From contig OY856187.1 of NCBI GenBank assembly GCA_963693315.1, positions 391,679,269-391,743,268 on the forward strand: a DNA stretch of 64,000 bases. The letters are read 5' to 3'. This document shows positions 26,698-37,890 of this stretch, one piece after another. Source of the DNA: Diogma glabrata (lineage: Eukaryota; Arthropoda; Insecta; Diptera; Cylindrotomidae). The position numbers and the translations under genes were made by a program. The notes under the pieces are model-generated. The model did no database searches. It had not been told where the DNA came from and saw nothing but the letters and a program-made list of their open reading frames with translations. Numbering within the stretch: the stretch's first letter is position 1; every line of letters starts with the position of its first letter.

Positions 26698-27738
26698 ATG
26701 TCAGACAATAGCCAATCTGAAATAACAGATTTTTATTCCTTACGAAAAGGCTCAAAAGTGAAAGCAAATCGTGATGCAAAGAATTTTGAAAACATCGTCA
26801 CTTGTTGTAGTGCTAAAATAACTTCAAATCCAAATTATGTGGATTTTGAAGAAATTAATCTAACTGAAACATTTCTAAATAATTCTGAAAATACTAATTT
26901 TGAAAATTCTGATAGTTCTACTGTTGACGATAATTCTATTGATCTAGTTGAAAAAAATAACTCAATAAAAATGGCAAATAAGGATTTTGACATGTTCAAA
27001 ACTATTAAATTCATTCCTCAATTCGATGGTACACCATCAAAACTTCATCAATTTTTAGAATTAAGTGATTTAATTTTTATTGATCTTAAAGTAAGCGAAC
27101 ACCAAAAATTTTTATCAATTATGAAAAAATTATTAGTAGACAAAGCGTATGACGAAACTGTAAAAAATATCGTGTATAATTCTTGGAACGAATTAAAGGT
27201 CGATTTAAAATTAAGATATACTGATGTTCGATCAAAATTGCAAATTTCTCAAGAATTGAATAGTGTCTGTCAAAAGGAAGATGAGGATGTTAGGTCTTAT
27301 GGCAGTCGAGTTCAAGTACTTTTATCACAGTTTAATGATATTTTCATTTCTGAGGCCGGTCTTGGATCTGAAAAATTTGTCGAAACACTAAATCAACAAA
27401 CTGCCTTGATTGCATTTCAAGAAGGACTTAACAGTAGCATCCGTGTTGTTGTTAAATCTTCAAATAATAAATCTCTAAGCGATTCAATAACAAAGGCTAT
27501 TGAAGAAGAGGCGCTTTATAAACGTCATATAGGTTCTTTTGAAAATACTGTGAGGTGTCAAATCTGTAAAAAATACGGTCATTCTGCAGACCGTTGCTAT
27601 AGAAACCGATCAAAAAGTAATTTTCAAGATCGATCGTACCAATCAAAACCATCTACTTCTACCGGAAACAAAAATTATAGTAATCTTGTAGAAATTGCAG
27701 AAAACCTGGGCATCACATTAATGATTGCTATATTTTAA
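26698..27738 (+). pseudogene. gag: gag of the gypsy element, frame broken before its second zinc knuckle
   Basis: A 346-residue frame starts at ATG 26698. The N-terminal ~95 residues are Ser/Asn-rich. Residues ~100-270 form a capsid-like region with FDGTPSKLHQFLELSD and SWNELKVDLKLRYTDVRSK. A zinc knuckle CQICKKYGHSADRC sits at ~287-300. A second knuckle, CRNCRKPGHHINDC, is encoded at 27687-27728 but in another frame, which stays open to TAA at 27918. So the frame is lost between the two knuckles and the predicted protein ends abnormally in LGITLMIAIF. Gag proteins package the element RNA into cytoplasmic particles. A programmed shift is possible, but its place between two knuckles argues for an indel. 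Confidence 0.85.
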
Positions 27739-27959
27739 AAAACAAAGAAAAAATAAATAGTAGGCCTGGTGAAATAATTAAAAATAATTCTGAAAGCTCC
27801 AAAAAGCTTACTGTAATAAGTTCTAATACAAATAATAATAGTACTACTGAAGTTTCGGGAAACGAGTGGGGGCTCGATCAGCCAACATTGAACAGAGCGG
27901 TTCGAGCCAAAAATCTATAAAATTACCACAAACCAGTTCATCAAAAATATTAGGAATTT

Positions 27960-28701
27960 CTTTGAACGCAGCTGATTGTTTTTTTCAATTTTTCCAAAAG
28001 ATATTTTTTATTTTGAAGTTGAAATTTTTTCCAATTTTCCAATTGTTTTCTTTTGATTTTCTTCTTCCTTTCTATTTATCTTTTGGCATTTTATTTTTCG
28101 GTTTGCAAGTTTTTTATGATTTCCTAAATTTTTCTCAATTATTTTTCAAACTTTCTTATAAATTTTCAAAACATGTTTTCGTGATAACAATTTTTTTAAT
28201 TCGAAATTTAGCTATCAAACTCTCTAGATTTTCTATTAAGCAAAATCTTCATATCTTTATTCATAAAATATTCCAATTAAACTCTTATCTTATTACATCC
28301 TTTCTTGAATTTCTAGAACATTTGTTGAAGCAGTAAATATTATTAAATATTTCCAAATTATTATTTTGATATTAAAAAATTTTCAAAGTAATTTATATAC
28401 TATTTTTTTCTTCATATTTAGAATTTTCTGTATTTTGCTGCGAAATATTTGTTGTTTCTGGAATGTTTCAAAATTATCATACCAGATATTTTTCAAACAT
28501 CTTAAACTTTTTAAAATAATTATCAATTTTCAAAATTTTTTTTTAATTTTCAATCAACTCAAGTTTTCAATTATTTTTCTCTCCTACAATTTTTCAAATA
28601 TTTTTAATCATTTTCAATTTCCAATCAATTTTATAATACCTGCGAAAAATCACAAATTTTTTAATTTTTCTAAAAATTTAAAAACATTTAAATTCTTTTC
28701 A
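27960..28701 (+). other. T-rich spacer between gag and pol
   Basis: About 740 bases rich in T and C on the + strand, unlike the A-rich sense strand of the rest of the element. Frames here give only Phe/Ile/Leu-rich peptides without motifs, so the apparent upstream extension of pol from 28366 is not credible coding. It may be an insertion or an inverted piece of AT-rich DNA, carried within the element. Confidence 0.65.
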
Positions 28702-30561
28702 ATGGTTTCCAATAATGAATTGGATACTGTTCGATTAAATATTGATTTTCAAAATAATGAAGATTTAAATTTGCTCATTGACACCGGTGCCACTATAAGT
28801 TTGATAAAAAAAGGATCATTAAATGATAACACACTGTGTTATCCAGATAATAAATGCAAAATAACAGGAATTACCGAAAATACAATTTTTACGCTAGCAG
28901 AAACAGTGGGAAATATTTCTTTTGATGACCAACAAATTTTACAAACATTTCAAGTAGTGCCAGATACATTTCCAATTTCTTGCGACGGTATTCTAGGCAA
29001 AGATTTCTTGCATGCGAACAAATGTCTTATTGATTACAATAGAAAAGTTGTAGAAATAAATGTTAATGGTTCTAAGTTTATTTTAAATTTAAATTGTATT
29101 GAGAAAAGTAAAATAAATGAGATTATACCTCCACGTTCTGAAAAATTATTAAAAATCTATTTTCCAAATAGAAAAGACGGTGAATATTTTTGTAAAACTT
29201 GTGAAATTTCAAGTGGTGTTTATTTCGCGCGATTTCTTATTAATGTTAAAAATAATTCTGCTTTCATTTCTGTCATGAATACAACAGAAGACGATTATAT
29301 TTTAGATTCTTTTAATTTAGAAATTGAAAGTCTCAACGATTATAACGTATACTATTTTTCACAATCGTGGAACAATAACTATTATGGAAGATTGAATGAA
29401 TTAGAATCAAAAATTTTTACTGAACATTTAAACTCTGAAGAGTGTGATTCTATTTTAAATATTTGTCGCAAATATAATGACATATTTTTACTTAACAACG
29501 ATAAATTAACATCTACTGACGCAATTACACACACTATTGAAACTGAAATTGGTACAAAGCCTATTAATGTAAAGCCATATAAATTTCCTGAATCAGTAAA
29601 AAAAGATATTGACGATAACATAAGTCAAATGTTGGCTGATGAAGTTATTAAAACATCTAAGAGTCCTTGGAATTTTCCGCTATTAATCGTTCCGAAAAAA
29701 ACTGATCATACAAATACAAAACGGTGGCGCATAGTTGTTGATTTTCGAAAGTTAAAACAAGTAACTAAAGATGACGTGTTCCCATTACCGAATATAACGG
29801 ATATTCTTGATAGTTTAGGAAAATCAAAGTATTTTACTACTTTGGATATGGCAAATGGATATCACCAAGTAAATTTAAATTCATCCGATTGTGAAAAGAC
29901 TGCTTTCAGCACTCATACCGGACACTATGAATTTTTACGTATGCCGCAAGGTTTAAAAGGAGCTCCGGCAACCTTTCAACGTTTAATGAATATGGTTTTG
30001 TCAGGTCTTATTGGTATAAAATGCCACGATATTATTGTCTATGGTGTGAACTTGCAAGATCACAATACTAAGTTGATTAAAGTTTTTGAATGTCTACAAA
30101 AGAATAATTTAAAATTAAACCCTAACAAATGCAATTTTTTGCATAAAGAAATATCGTATTTAGGTCATATTGTTTCCAGCTCAGGTGTTAAGCCTGATTC
30201 GAAGAAAATTGAAGCTATTCAAAAATTTCCCGTGCCAAAATCACCAAAGCAAATGCAATCCTTGCTGGGCTTCGGGCTTGCTGGGTATTATAGGAGATTT
30301 ATACCCAATTTTTTGTTAAAAAAAGGAGTCGAATATAAATGGGATGCATTTTGTGGTGACACTTTTAATAAGCTTCGGCTTGCTTTAACGTCGTCACCAA
30401 TACTACAGTATCCAAATTATGAATGCGAATTTCATATTACTTGTGATGCAAGTGATATTGCCATCGGAAGTGTTTTATCGCAAGAACATGATAAAATCGA
30501 ATTGCCCATCGCGTATATTAGTCGTACGATGAATAAAGCAGAAAAAACTATTCAACAGTAG
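28702..30561 (+). pseudogene. pol: pol part 1: protease, reverse transcriptase, start of RNase H
   Basis: I start at ATG 28702, after the T-rich spacer. The aspartic protease has LLIDTGATISLI near 28771-28806 and DGILGKDFL near 28986. The reverse transcriptase shows SPWNFPLLIVPKK, RWRIVVDFRKLK, YFTTLDMANGYHQV, FLRMPQGLKGAPATFQRLMN and YLGHIVS. The usual YxDD box is absent: CDS residues pass from GIKC straight to HDIIVYG at 30022-30030, an in-frame loss. A second in-frame loss follows RRFIPNF near 30310, and LLGFGLAGYY carries two extra residues. RNase H begins with ITCDASDIAIGSVLSQ. The frame ends at TAG 30559 after an A-run (30541-30549) where one base seems missing. Without YxDD the polymerase should be inactive. 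Confidence 0.88.
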
Positions 30562-31394
30562 AAAAAGAGTTGTTAGGTATTGTATGGGGTGTAGAACAAT
30601 TTCGTCCATATGTATTTGGTCGTCGTTTTGTCGTGTTCACAGATCACAAACCACTGCTTTGGTTGTGGAATATTAAGAATCCACACTCTAGGTTGATGAG
30701 ATGGCGCCTACGACTTGAACAGTTCAATTTTGAAATACGTTATACCCCTGGTAAAACGAATTTCGTTGCTGATGCTCTTAGTAGAGTTAAATTAAATAAT
30801 CAAATAACAACAATAACAACCCGATCTCATAGTAAAAATGCTGAAAACGTTGAATTTGATTTGTCTGAAGATGAATGTTTGATTGGTATTGGTGATAGTC
30901 CTGATAATGTGGATAACACTGTTAATGATATCGTAAATCTTAAATCCGAAAATGATATAGTTTCAGCCATTTCTGAATTTCATGATGCACCTCTAGGAGG
31001 TCATCAAGGCGTTTCAAGAACATTCAATAGAATGAAAAGTTACTTTAGTTTTCCAAACATGTTGAATCGAATTAAAAATTATATTAAATCATGTGCAAAA
31101 TGTCAAATTAATAAACCGGGTAAAACTACAAAAATGCCAATGGCTATAACATCCACTGCTTCTTATCCTTTTGAAAAAATTTCGCTCGATATCGTAGGAC
31201 CTTTAAATCCACCTACGATCAGTAAAAATTCCTATATTTTAACAATTCAAGATGAACTTACAAAGTATAGTGTGGCAATTCCTTTACAGAATCAGGCATC
31301 TGACACAGTTTCACGAGCTTTCGTTGAACAGTTTGTTTGTATTTATGGAGCAATTTTCTTAGTGAGCTTTTCAAAAATGTTACAAAATTGTTAA
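30562..31394 (+). pseudogene. pol: pol part 2: RNase H end and integrase N-terminal and core, frameshifted
   Basis: This frame continues RNase H with VEKELLGIVWGVEQFRPY, FTDHKPLLWL and the boundary ADALSR. The integrase zinc-binding HHCC is recognisable: FHDAPLGGHQG, then SCAKCQ near 31091-31104. The first core Asp is in LDIVGPL (~31188), followed by YILTIQDELTKYSVAIP. After CIYGA (~31347) sequence that should include the second catalytic Asp is missing and the frame is lost, ending at TAA 31394 in SFSKMLQNC. Another frame continues with FLSELFKN and SPYHPQTNGG. Confidence 0.85.
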
Positions 31395-31436
31395 AAATTC
31401 AAAAGCTTAGAACTTCTCCTTATCATCCACAAACAA

Positions 31437-31970
31437 ATGGGGGCTTTGGAGCGTACACATTTCACTCTAGCAAATTATTTAAAAAATTATGTTTCAGAAA
31501 ATAAAAATGATTGGGATTCATGGATTCCTTATTGTATGTTTTGTTTCAATACTACTCCTCACACTGCAACAAAGTTTATGCCTTTCGAGCTTTTGTTTGG
31601 CCATAAACATATTATTCCTAATTCTTTTTCCAAAATTCCTGATCCTCTTTACAATTATGATGACTATGTAAAAGAATTAAAATATAAAATGCAACTTACA
31701 AACAAAAAAGTCAAAGACAATTTATTAAATGCAAAAGAAATTTCTAAATGTTATTATGATAAAAAAGTTAATAATGCACAATTTTTCAAAGGAGATTTAG
31801 TTTTACTTAAAAATGAAAATAAAAAAGGAAAGCTTGCTCCATCATGGCTAGGACCATTTGAAATTGAATCAATTCTCAGCGATGAAAATTCTGTTATTAA
31901 ACAGGATCGTTCACTAAAGACAATTCACAACAATTGTTTAAAACTTTATTACGAACGAGAATTAAATTAA
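31437..31970 (+). pseudogene. pol: pol part 3: integrase C-terminal part, frameshifted
   Basis: A run of five G at 31439-31443 moves the reading frame. This frame then gives GALERTHFTLANYLKNYV, where E (codon 31449-31451) is the third residue of the DDE triad. It continues with NTTPHTATKFMPFELLFG and a C-terminal basic domain with KGDLVLLKNENKKGKLAPSWLGPF, typical of gypsy integrases. Integrase would insert the cDNA into chromosomes. The part is in frame to TAA at 31970, but it is separated from the rest of pol. Confidence 0.85.
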
Positions 31971-32160
31971 TCAAAATGAATGTTTATTATTTATTATTTA
32001 AAATAAAATAAAATTTAAATCAAATTAAAGTTAAATTAAATTAAAATTAAATTAAATTTAAATAAAATTAAATTTAAAGTAAATTGAATTAAAATAAAAT
32101 TAAATTAAAATAAAAATAAATTAAAATTAAATTAAAATGGAATTAAAACAAAATTTCAAA
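31971..32160. repeat. (TTAAA)-type low-complexity run inside the gypsy element
   Basis: Tandem TTAAATTAAA and AAATAAAATT units fill the start of the non-coding region between integrase and the 3' LTR. There is no envelope-like reading frame between 31971 and 32561. Confidence 0.8.
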
Positions 32161-32548
32161 AAAAAAAAGAAAAAAATAATGATTTTCAATAAATAAATTA
32201 AATTACAAAATTTATTATAAGGAAATACATATATGCATTTTAAACAAATCAAATTATAAAAACGAATTTCAAAAAAAAAAAAGCAAATCCTTGAAATTGT
32301 AATTCTTATCATTTTACATTTGTTATTATAATTTTCATATGTTAGTAGATCCAGTAATATCGATCTCTGTCGATTGTTGTACTCTCGAAAAAGAATGAAT
32401 TTGATGTGATAAGAAACTGTTTTTTTTTCAATGTAAAAACATTAACCCAAAAATAAATTGCATAAAAAATTTTTTTTTAATCAGAAAAAATTATTTATTT
32501 TTCAAATATTATTACGAAACTTAATTTCATTATAAATAAATTCCTTTT

Positions 32549-32561
32549 AAAGGGGGAGGGG
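32549..32561 (+). other. Polypurine tract
   Basis: AAAGGGGGAGGGG lies directly before the 3' LTR TGTTG. It is the expected plus-strand primer of an LTR retrotransposon. Confidence 0.9.
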
Positions 32562-32902
32562 TGTTGTATACCACCCTTATATTATTATAATTGTATGTAC
32601 ATCTGACAATACTTCTTAAATTAGAATTAAGCATTACAATTGTGAATTATTATTTTTAGAGCTAAGCAATATTTTATTGTGAATTATATTTTTCCATTTC
32701 CGTTTTAAGTATATAAAAACAAGATGCTCATTAAAAATAATGTCATTTGGATTGAACATATTTTTAAGAAAGAATCATCTATAATTAAATTAAATTATTT
32801 TAAATAAAGAAATAAAAAGTGATTTTCTTTAAGTGCAGTTGCGTTGTGTAATTTATTTTAATTGTTCGTCTAAAGGCCAGTGGAATTCCCAATTCCACAT
32901 CA
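32562..32902 (+). repeat. 3' LTR of the gypsy element
   Basis: 341 bases matching the 5' LTR, with one difference seen by eye (ATTATAATTG here, ATTACAATTG in the 5' copy). It is followed by the target duplication AGTT and the continuation of family X copy B. Confidence 0.95.
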
Positions 32903-32906
32903 AGTT

Positions 32907-33192
32907 GTTTGCTGAGTGTATCATCTTTTCACTAAATTATGTTAATATATGATCTGTTATAATTTTCCGGCGACGAATTGATGTTTCGTGCTAGTTTTGT
33001 GATAATTTTCTAAACAGAGATAAAATACTTGTACTTTTACAAAGAGATTTATGTTTGATATACATCGCTGCCCAAAACTAAAAACAATGTCCTCATAAAA
33101 GTTTTATGCCGAAAACTATATTAAAATCCTTAACCAAAACCGAAGTTTCGATATCTTAGACAAAGCTTGAGATTTCAGCCCCTCCATATTTT
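32907..33192 (+). mobile_element. Family X copy B, right part
   Basis: The sequence resumes GTTTGCTGAGTGTATCATC and runs to GAGATTTCAGCCCCTCCAT, the standard family end. It matches copy A 21403-21682 with many single-base differences, so this host copy is older than the gypsy insertion. Confidence 0.85.
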
Positions 33193-36100
33193 ATTTATTA
33201 AGTTTACATGGTTAATTGTAGCCTACATGAAGTATTACTTTATAAATATATAGAAAACAAGTTAAAAAGGTTCAAATTAAATAAAACTAGTCATAATGGT
33301 TATTTGAAAATAAGTGCTGTTGTGTTTTATCTAATAGAACAAAAAATATTCTAGGTTTTAGGCAAACTTGAAGAAAACTTGAAGCGTTTTACCTTTAAAA
33401 TTTATTTTTCGTTTACATTTTAATCTAATTGAATTCGTTAACACTAAATTTGGTAAATTTATTTATGTTACGTGTATCGTTTGTTAAAATTTTACAAACA
33501 TAAACAATTTTGGTCAAATCTAAAATATAGAAAAATTATGTGTATTGTCATCTTGGCTTAGCTTTCAAATTATTTATTTTGCCACTTGCTGCTTTGTTAC
33601 TTTTCTGATGTACATGGGAATTGCTTAGTTTTTTATTCTAGAAAAAATTTTGTCTAGACATAAGTAAATGGAAGTTATAAACATGTTGATTGAATTTTGT
33701 TTGACTTAGTCTGACATTTTTTTGTTTATGTGTAGCAGTAGAGTGATTGGCATGTGACATTAAGTTAAAATTTACGTTTAACTTGAATGGATTCAGAATT
33801 TTGTTTTTATTTGTTATACTGCTAAGACACAGTAAAAGTTTGTTCATTGTGTTTGAAAATTGAAATTATTCCCAGATGATAAGGTTCCAGTTACTCTTCA
33901 GACTTTTACGGCAACTTTAAAACATTTTTAACTTATCTGTGTTATCTGTTTTATTTTCAACTTTAATTGTAACGTGCTGTTCTTAATAACTATTTTACAA
34001 AAAAAAAACAAATTAACTCAAACTGTTAAAAATGTTTTCTGCCTACATATGTTGATTTTTTATACACAAATAAAATTTTGTTAGCAATAAATCAATTTTC
34101 CTCTTTCCTATTATTGTTTTAGATATTATGTTCATACCGTTCGCTTTAATTAAATTACTTCTTGGCGTGAAAACATTTATCGTTGTAACAAAAAGGTTAA
34201 ACGATGTACATGTTCACATTTGTGTGTTTTGTTATAAATTTTTTATGGTTGATTTGAAAAGAATCGTTACATAAAATAAACGTTAGATAGTAAACCTAGT
34301 TCGTATTTCGTAGAATAGAAGCTAAGCAGGTAATACGATTTTATATTTAAATTAATAATCTTCAGGTAAGTAATTTAGGTCATTGTTATTAATTGAATGA
34401 TATTGACATAGTTTATAACATACAAGCAACTGAAAATGATTTATATCTTAGATCGTAAATGTTGATTGTCTTTTTTTATGATATAAAATTCAGAATTGAA
34501 CGTTCCCGCACACATAAAGAAATTCCCATTTATTGCAGTTCTTCTATAAATATGATTATTCAGTCATCAAAGTTGGGATTCAAGGTATTAAATTAATTTT
34601 GACAGTAAATCCATATTGGATTTGACTGGATTCGAACCGTCGACACTAACAATCTATAGACTAGTTATTTAACATACTCGGATAAAATACGAATTTATTA
34701 AGTGTAATCCTCAGATATAATTAGATCAGAGCATTAAAATTTCTTTCGCAACTGATAACAGAAAAATAAATTTTCACCGATCGCAAATTTTTCATATAGA
34801 ATTAAAATATTCCCTAGATTCATTGTTGGATTAAGCTCAAACCTCAGTACAGTACATGTTTTGGTTTAACCTTCCATTTTATATATCACTCGCCAATATT
34901 TTTTGTGACAGTCGATTTTATGTGGATTTCAAAGCGCATAGGTTAACCACTTGCCTATTTTCCAAGATATTGTCGATTTTTTTTGTTCAGGCAAAAAAAA
35001 TTGAAAAAAATGTGGAAAGGAAGCTCTGGAAATCCATGTAATCAAAGTTGGTCAAACTAAGACTTTCACCATAAAAATCTGGCCTCTAATCGAAAAAGTT
35101 TCAGCGATTGCAAATTTTTCATATAAAATGAAAGTATCCACTAGATCGGGGCAGTCGGGAGACTGCGTGCCTAACGAAGTTTCTATTCCAGCGAGCTTAA
35201 GCCTTGTGGTTCAAGAAGTCAATCAGTGAATTTAATTCTTATTTAAAATTTTTGTCTATCTTAAACAAAGAACTTGACGTAAAGAAAACAAAAAGTATAT
35301 ATATATGAAACTAAACATAAACAACGATCAAGTCAGTTAAATTTCCATTCAATACTCTTAACACATATCCGATAAATTCAACTCAATGATAAGGGCGAGG
35401 ATGTTGTGTCATACTTTCAATTGCTGATGTTTTTCAATTCCAAAATCTAAATCTTTCTAAATCGCAATATTGTAATGTAGACTGGAGCATGATAATGTGG
35501 AGCGGTAAAGTTCTCGAATTATTCAATGTCTGTTTTCTCATAATATACAATTTTGCTTACCATACGCAGTCATAGTAGTTTCTCATTCATTCACAATTCA
35601 TAGACATTTGTTTTCATATAGTTTCCGTACATAAATTTGTTCTTCGCATAAAAAAATTAACAATAATAATTCTTTTACAATCCCCTATTATTGAATCATA
35701 CTGCGTTTTCACCCGCCTTACTATACTATACTGCAAAACTTTGAATTCTCTAAACAATAACCGTACATGATCAACGAAGTTTTCAAACCTCAAACAGCTG
35801 TGAATGTTTGTCCAATCGTCGCAATAGAAAAAAATTGTTATCCTACAAGTCGTTATGCATTCGATTTCCTATATGGGTGTTTTTTGTATCAAATTATCTT
35901 TCCGTTATGGATCTGAATTTCACTGCAATACTGTTGTAAGTTGTTATTTTGTAATACGTAAACATCATAAAATCAATTAAACTTACGTTTAATCCATTCT
36001 AGTTCATTGATATTTTTTACTAGTGCGTTGGAAATAATTTGCTTCGTCAAATTGTTTTTGCGGTGCTGAGTATTACAAAGTAACAAACCGTTTTGTTTTA

Positions 36101-36539
36101 ACGAAAAAGGTCCTAACATTTATTTACATAATATAAATTAATTGCCGTGCATCAGTAACACTTATTCGAATTTTTTTTTGAGATTAAAAGAATTGCTATA
36201 TAAGGAATGACTGTAAAAATTTTCAGTCTCTTAGTCTATTACATTTTGATACTGCTGTTTGACGTCGCTTAGTCGATTACATTTTTTGGATTGGTTTTTT
36301 GTTTTGACGTCTCGGAGGAGATTCTATGGTTTCCTATTGAAATGTTGGTGCGTGTTTTGACGTCTGGGAGGCGAATATTTTTTTCAAAACGTTTTGCCTG
36401 TAACAATTGTTTGGTATGTTACACCTTTTTTATTTTTATATTGTGTTTGGTGTTAGAAAAATATTCCTTGTTAAAAATTTTAAATACTTTGTAATACAGA
36501 TAGTTTTACTATTGAAAATAAAGAATAAATTGTGTGTTA
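33193..36539. other. AT-rich non-coding stretch
   Basis: No supported gene. A diverged ~50-base direct repeat with GCAAATTTTTCATATA lies at ~34775-34825 and ~35098-35147. A GGATTCGAACCGTC element near 34630 resembles a tRNA B box on the reverse strand, but no cloverleaf is evident. Confidence 0.5.
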
Positions 36540-36776
36540 AATTGTTACGTAAATTGTTAGCTAAAGTAAATGTAATTAGTGATATCGTAATTATAAAAAT
36601 TTACGGAAAGTTTTAAATTGTTTGATATTTGTTACTTAAATTGTTAGCTAAAATACCGGTAATTAGTGATGTCTTAAATAAAACAAAAATTTACCGATAG
36701 TTTTAGTTTGTTTGATAAATTGTTAAATAAATTGTTAGATAGAATAACAGTAATCAGTGACGTCTTAAATTTAATT
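36540..36776. repeat. Three diverged ~90-bp direct repeats
   Basis: TAAATTGTTAGCTAAA (or TTAGATAGAA), then GTAATTAGTGATRTC, then AATTTACSGATAGTTTTA recur three times near 36547, 36640 and 36728. No reading frame is conserved. Confidence 0.7.
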
Positions 36777-36949
36777 CTGCTACATAGTTGTCGTTTCGCT
36801 CAATTTACAAAAGTTGGGAATTAATTTACAAAAAAAATATATATGTATGTTCTGTGAATTGGTCTGTTAAGAAAAATAAAATTAAATTTGAAATATTTCC
36901 GAAAGTGAAATATAATGCCAGCAAGTCAACAGAGTTCATTTTTTTTGGT

Positions 36950-37890
36950 GTAACAAAGTTTTGTTATTACTTCAATTCAACATGGAGATCAAAGTTTTAC
37001 TGTCACTGCGGTGTATTTAACGTATTTCAACCACCATTGATATCAAAGTTTTACGATTGCTGCCGTATATTATAGATATTGAAACGCATTATTTGTATCA
37101 AGTTTTTGCTGGTGCTATCGTATATTTTCTATACGACAACTCAACATTGGTAAAACAGATTTGCTGTTACCGCTGCATATGTTATATTTGGCAAATCAGC
37201 CTGTACATCAAAGTTTTATTATTGCTGCCAGATTTTTTTTGATTCATTGAAATACATCTTCTTTATCAAGTTATCGCTATTACTGCCTAGTGTAAACCAA
37301 CATTTACATCAAAATTTTACTATTGGTTGTCGCATATTGTATTTATCGGAACACATCGTTTGTAGCAAAGTACTGCTGTTACTACTATATGATATTGCTA
37401 ATCAACAGTTATATCAAATCATCTATTTGGTTTATTTGATAACAACGTTTACTTTTGCTGCTGTGCATTACCCCTATTTCAACAAACAATGGTGTCAAGT
37501 TTTACTATTGCTGCCGTATATTTGACATCTTTCTAATCATCATTTATATCAAATTTTTGGCTGTTGCTATCATCTATTTCACTTATTTCAAATCAACATT
37601 GATATTGATTATTTGCTATTATTATTTGTTTCAACGCAACATTTGTGGCCAAGTTTTTGCTATTACCACTGTATATCATACATATGGCAACGCAACATAG
37701 ATATTAAACTTTTGACTGATATCCAATCAACATTTATATTGAAATTTTGCTGTTGCTGTCACATATTATATTCTGTGAAAAACATCATTTTATATCAAGT
37801 TTTTGCTGTTACTACATATTATAACTCAACATTTACTTCAAAATTTTACTATTGTGATCGTATATGGTCAATTGTCATCAAGTTTTGGGT
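36950..37890. repeat. Degenerate ~55-bp tandem repeat
   Basis: About 16 diverged copies of a unit resembling CAACATTTATATCAAAGTTTTACTATTGCTGCCGTATATTT follow one another with 50-75-base spacing. Landmarks include TTGCTGCCGTATATT near 37053 and 37508 and GTTGCTGTCACATATT near 37755. Overlapping short open frames here come from the periodicity and are not called as genes. Confidence 0.8.

Larger units (their letters stand above)
25511..32902 (+). mobile_element. Ty3/gypsy LTR retrotransposon, 7.4 kb
   Basis: Two 341-base LTRs bracket gag, protease, reverse transcriptase, RNase H and integrase in Ty3/gypsy order. The target duplication is AGTT (25507-25510 and 32903-32906), and the interrupted host sequence is family X copy B, whose empty version is seen in copy A. 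I saw one difference between the LTRs, implying a young insertion. Internally the element is damaged: a frame change in gag, deletions removing the reverse-transcriptase catalytic box and part of the integrase core, and two more frameshifts. There is no envelope-like frame between integrase and the 3' LTR. Confidence 0.95.

Noticed and set aside
28366..28701. Upstream extension of the gypsy pol frame
   Set aside because: Phe/Ile/Leu-rich translation of T-rich DNA without motifs; the protease begins after ATG 28702.
31971..32561. Envelope gene that would make the gypsy element retrovirus-like
   Set aside because: The region holds only low-complexity AT sequence and the polypurine tract.
34610..34690. 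Possible reverse-strand tRNA around a GGTTCGAATCC box
   Set aside because: Only the B box fits; I could not pair an acceptor, D or anticodon stem.
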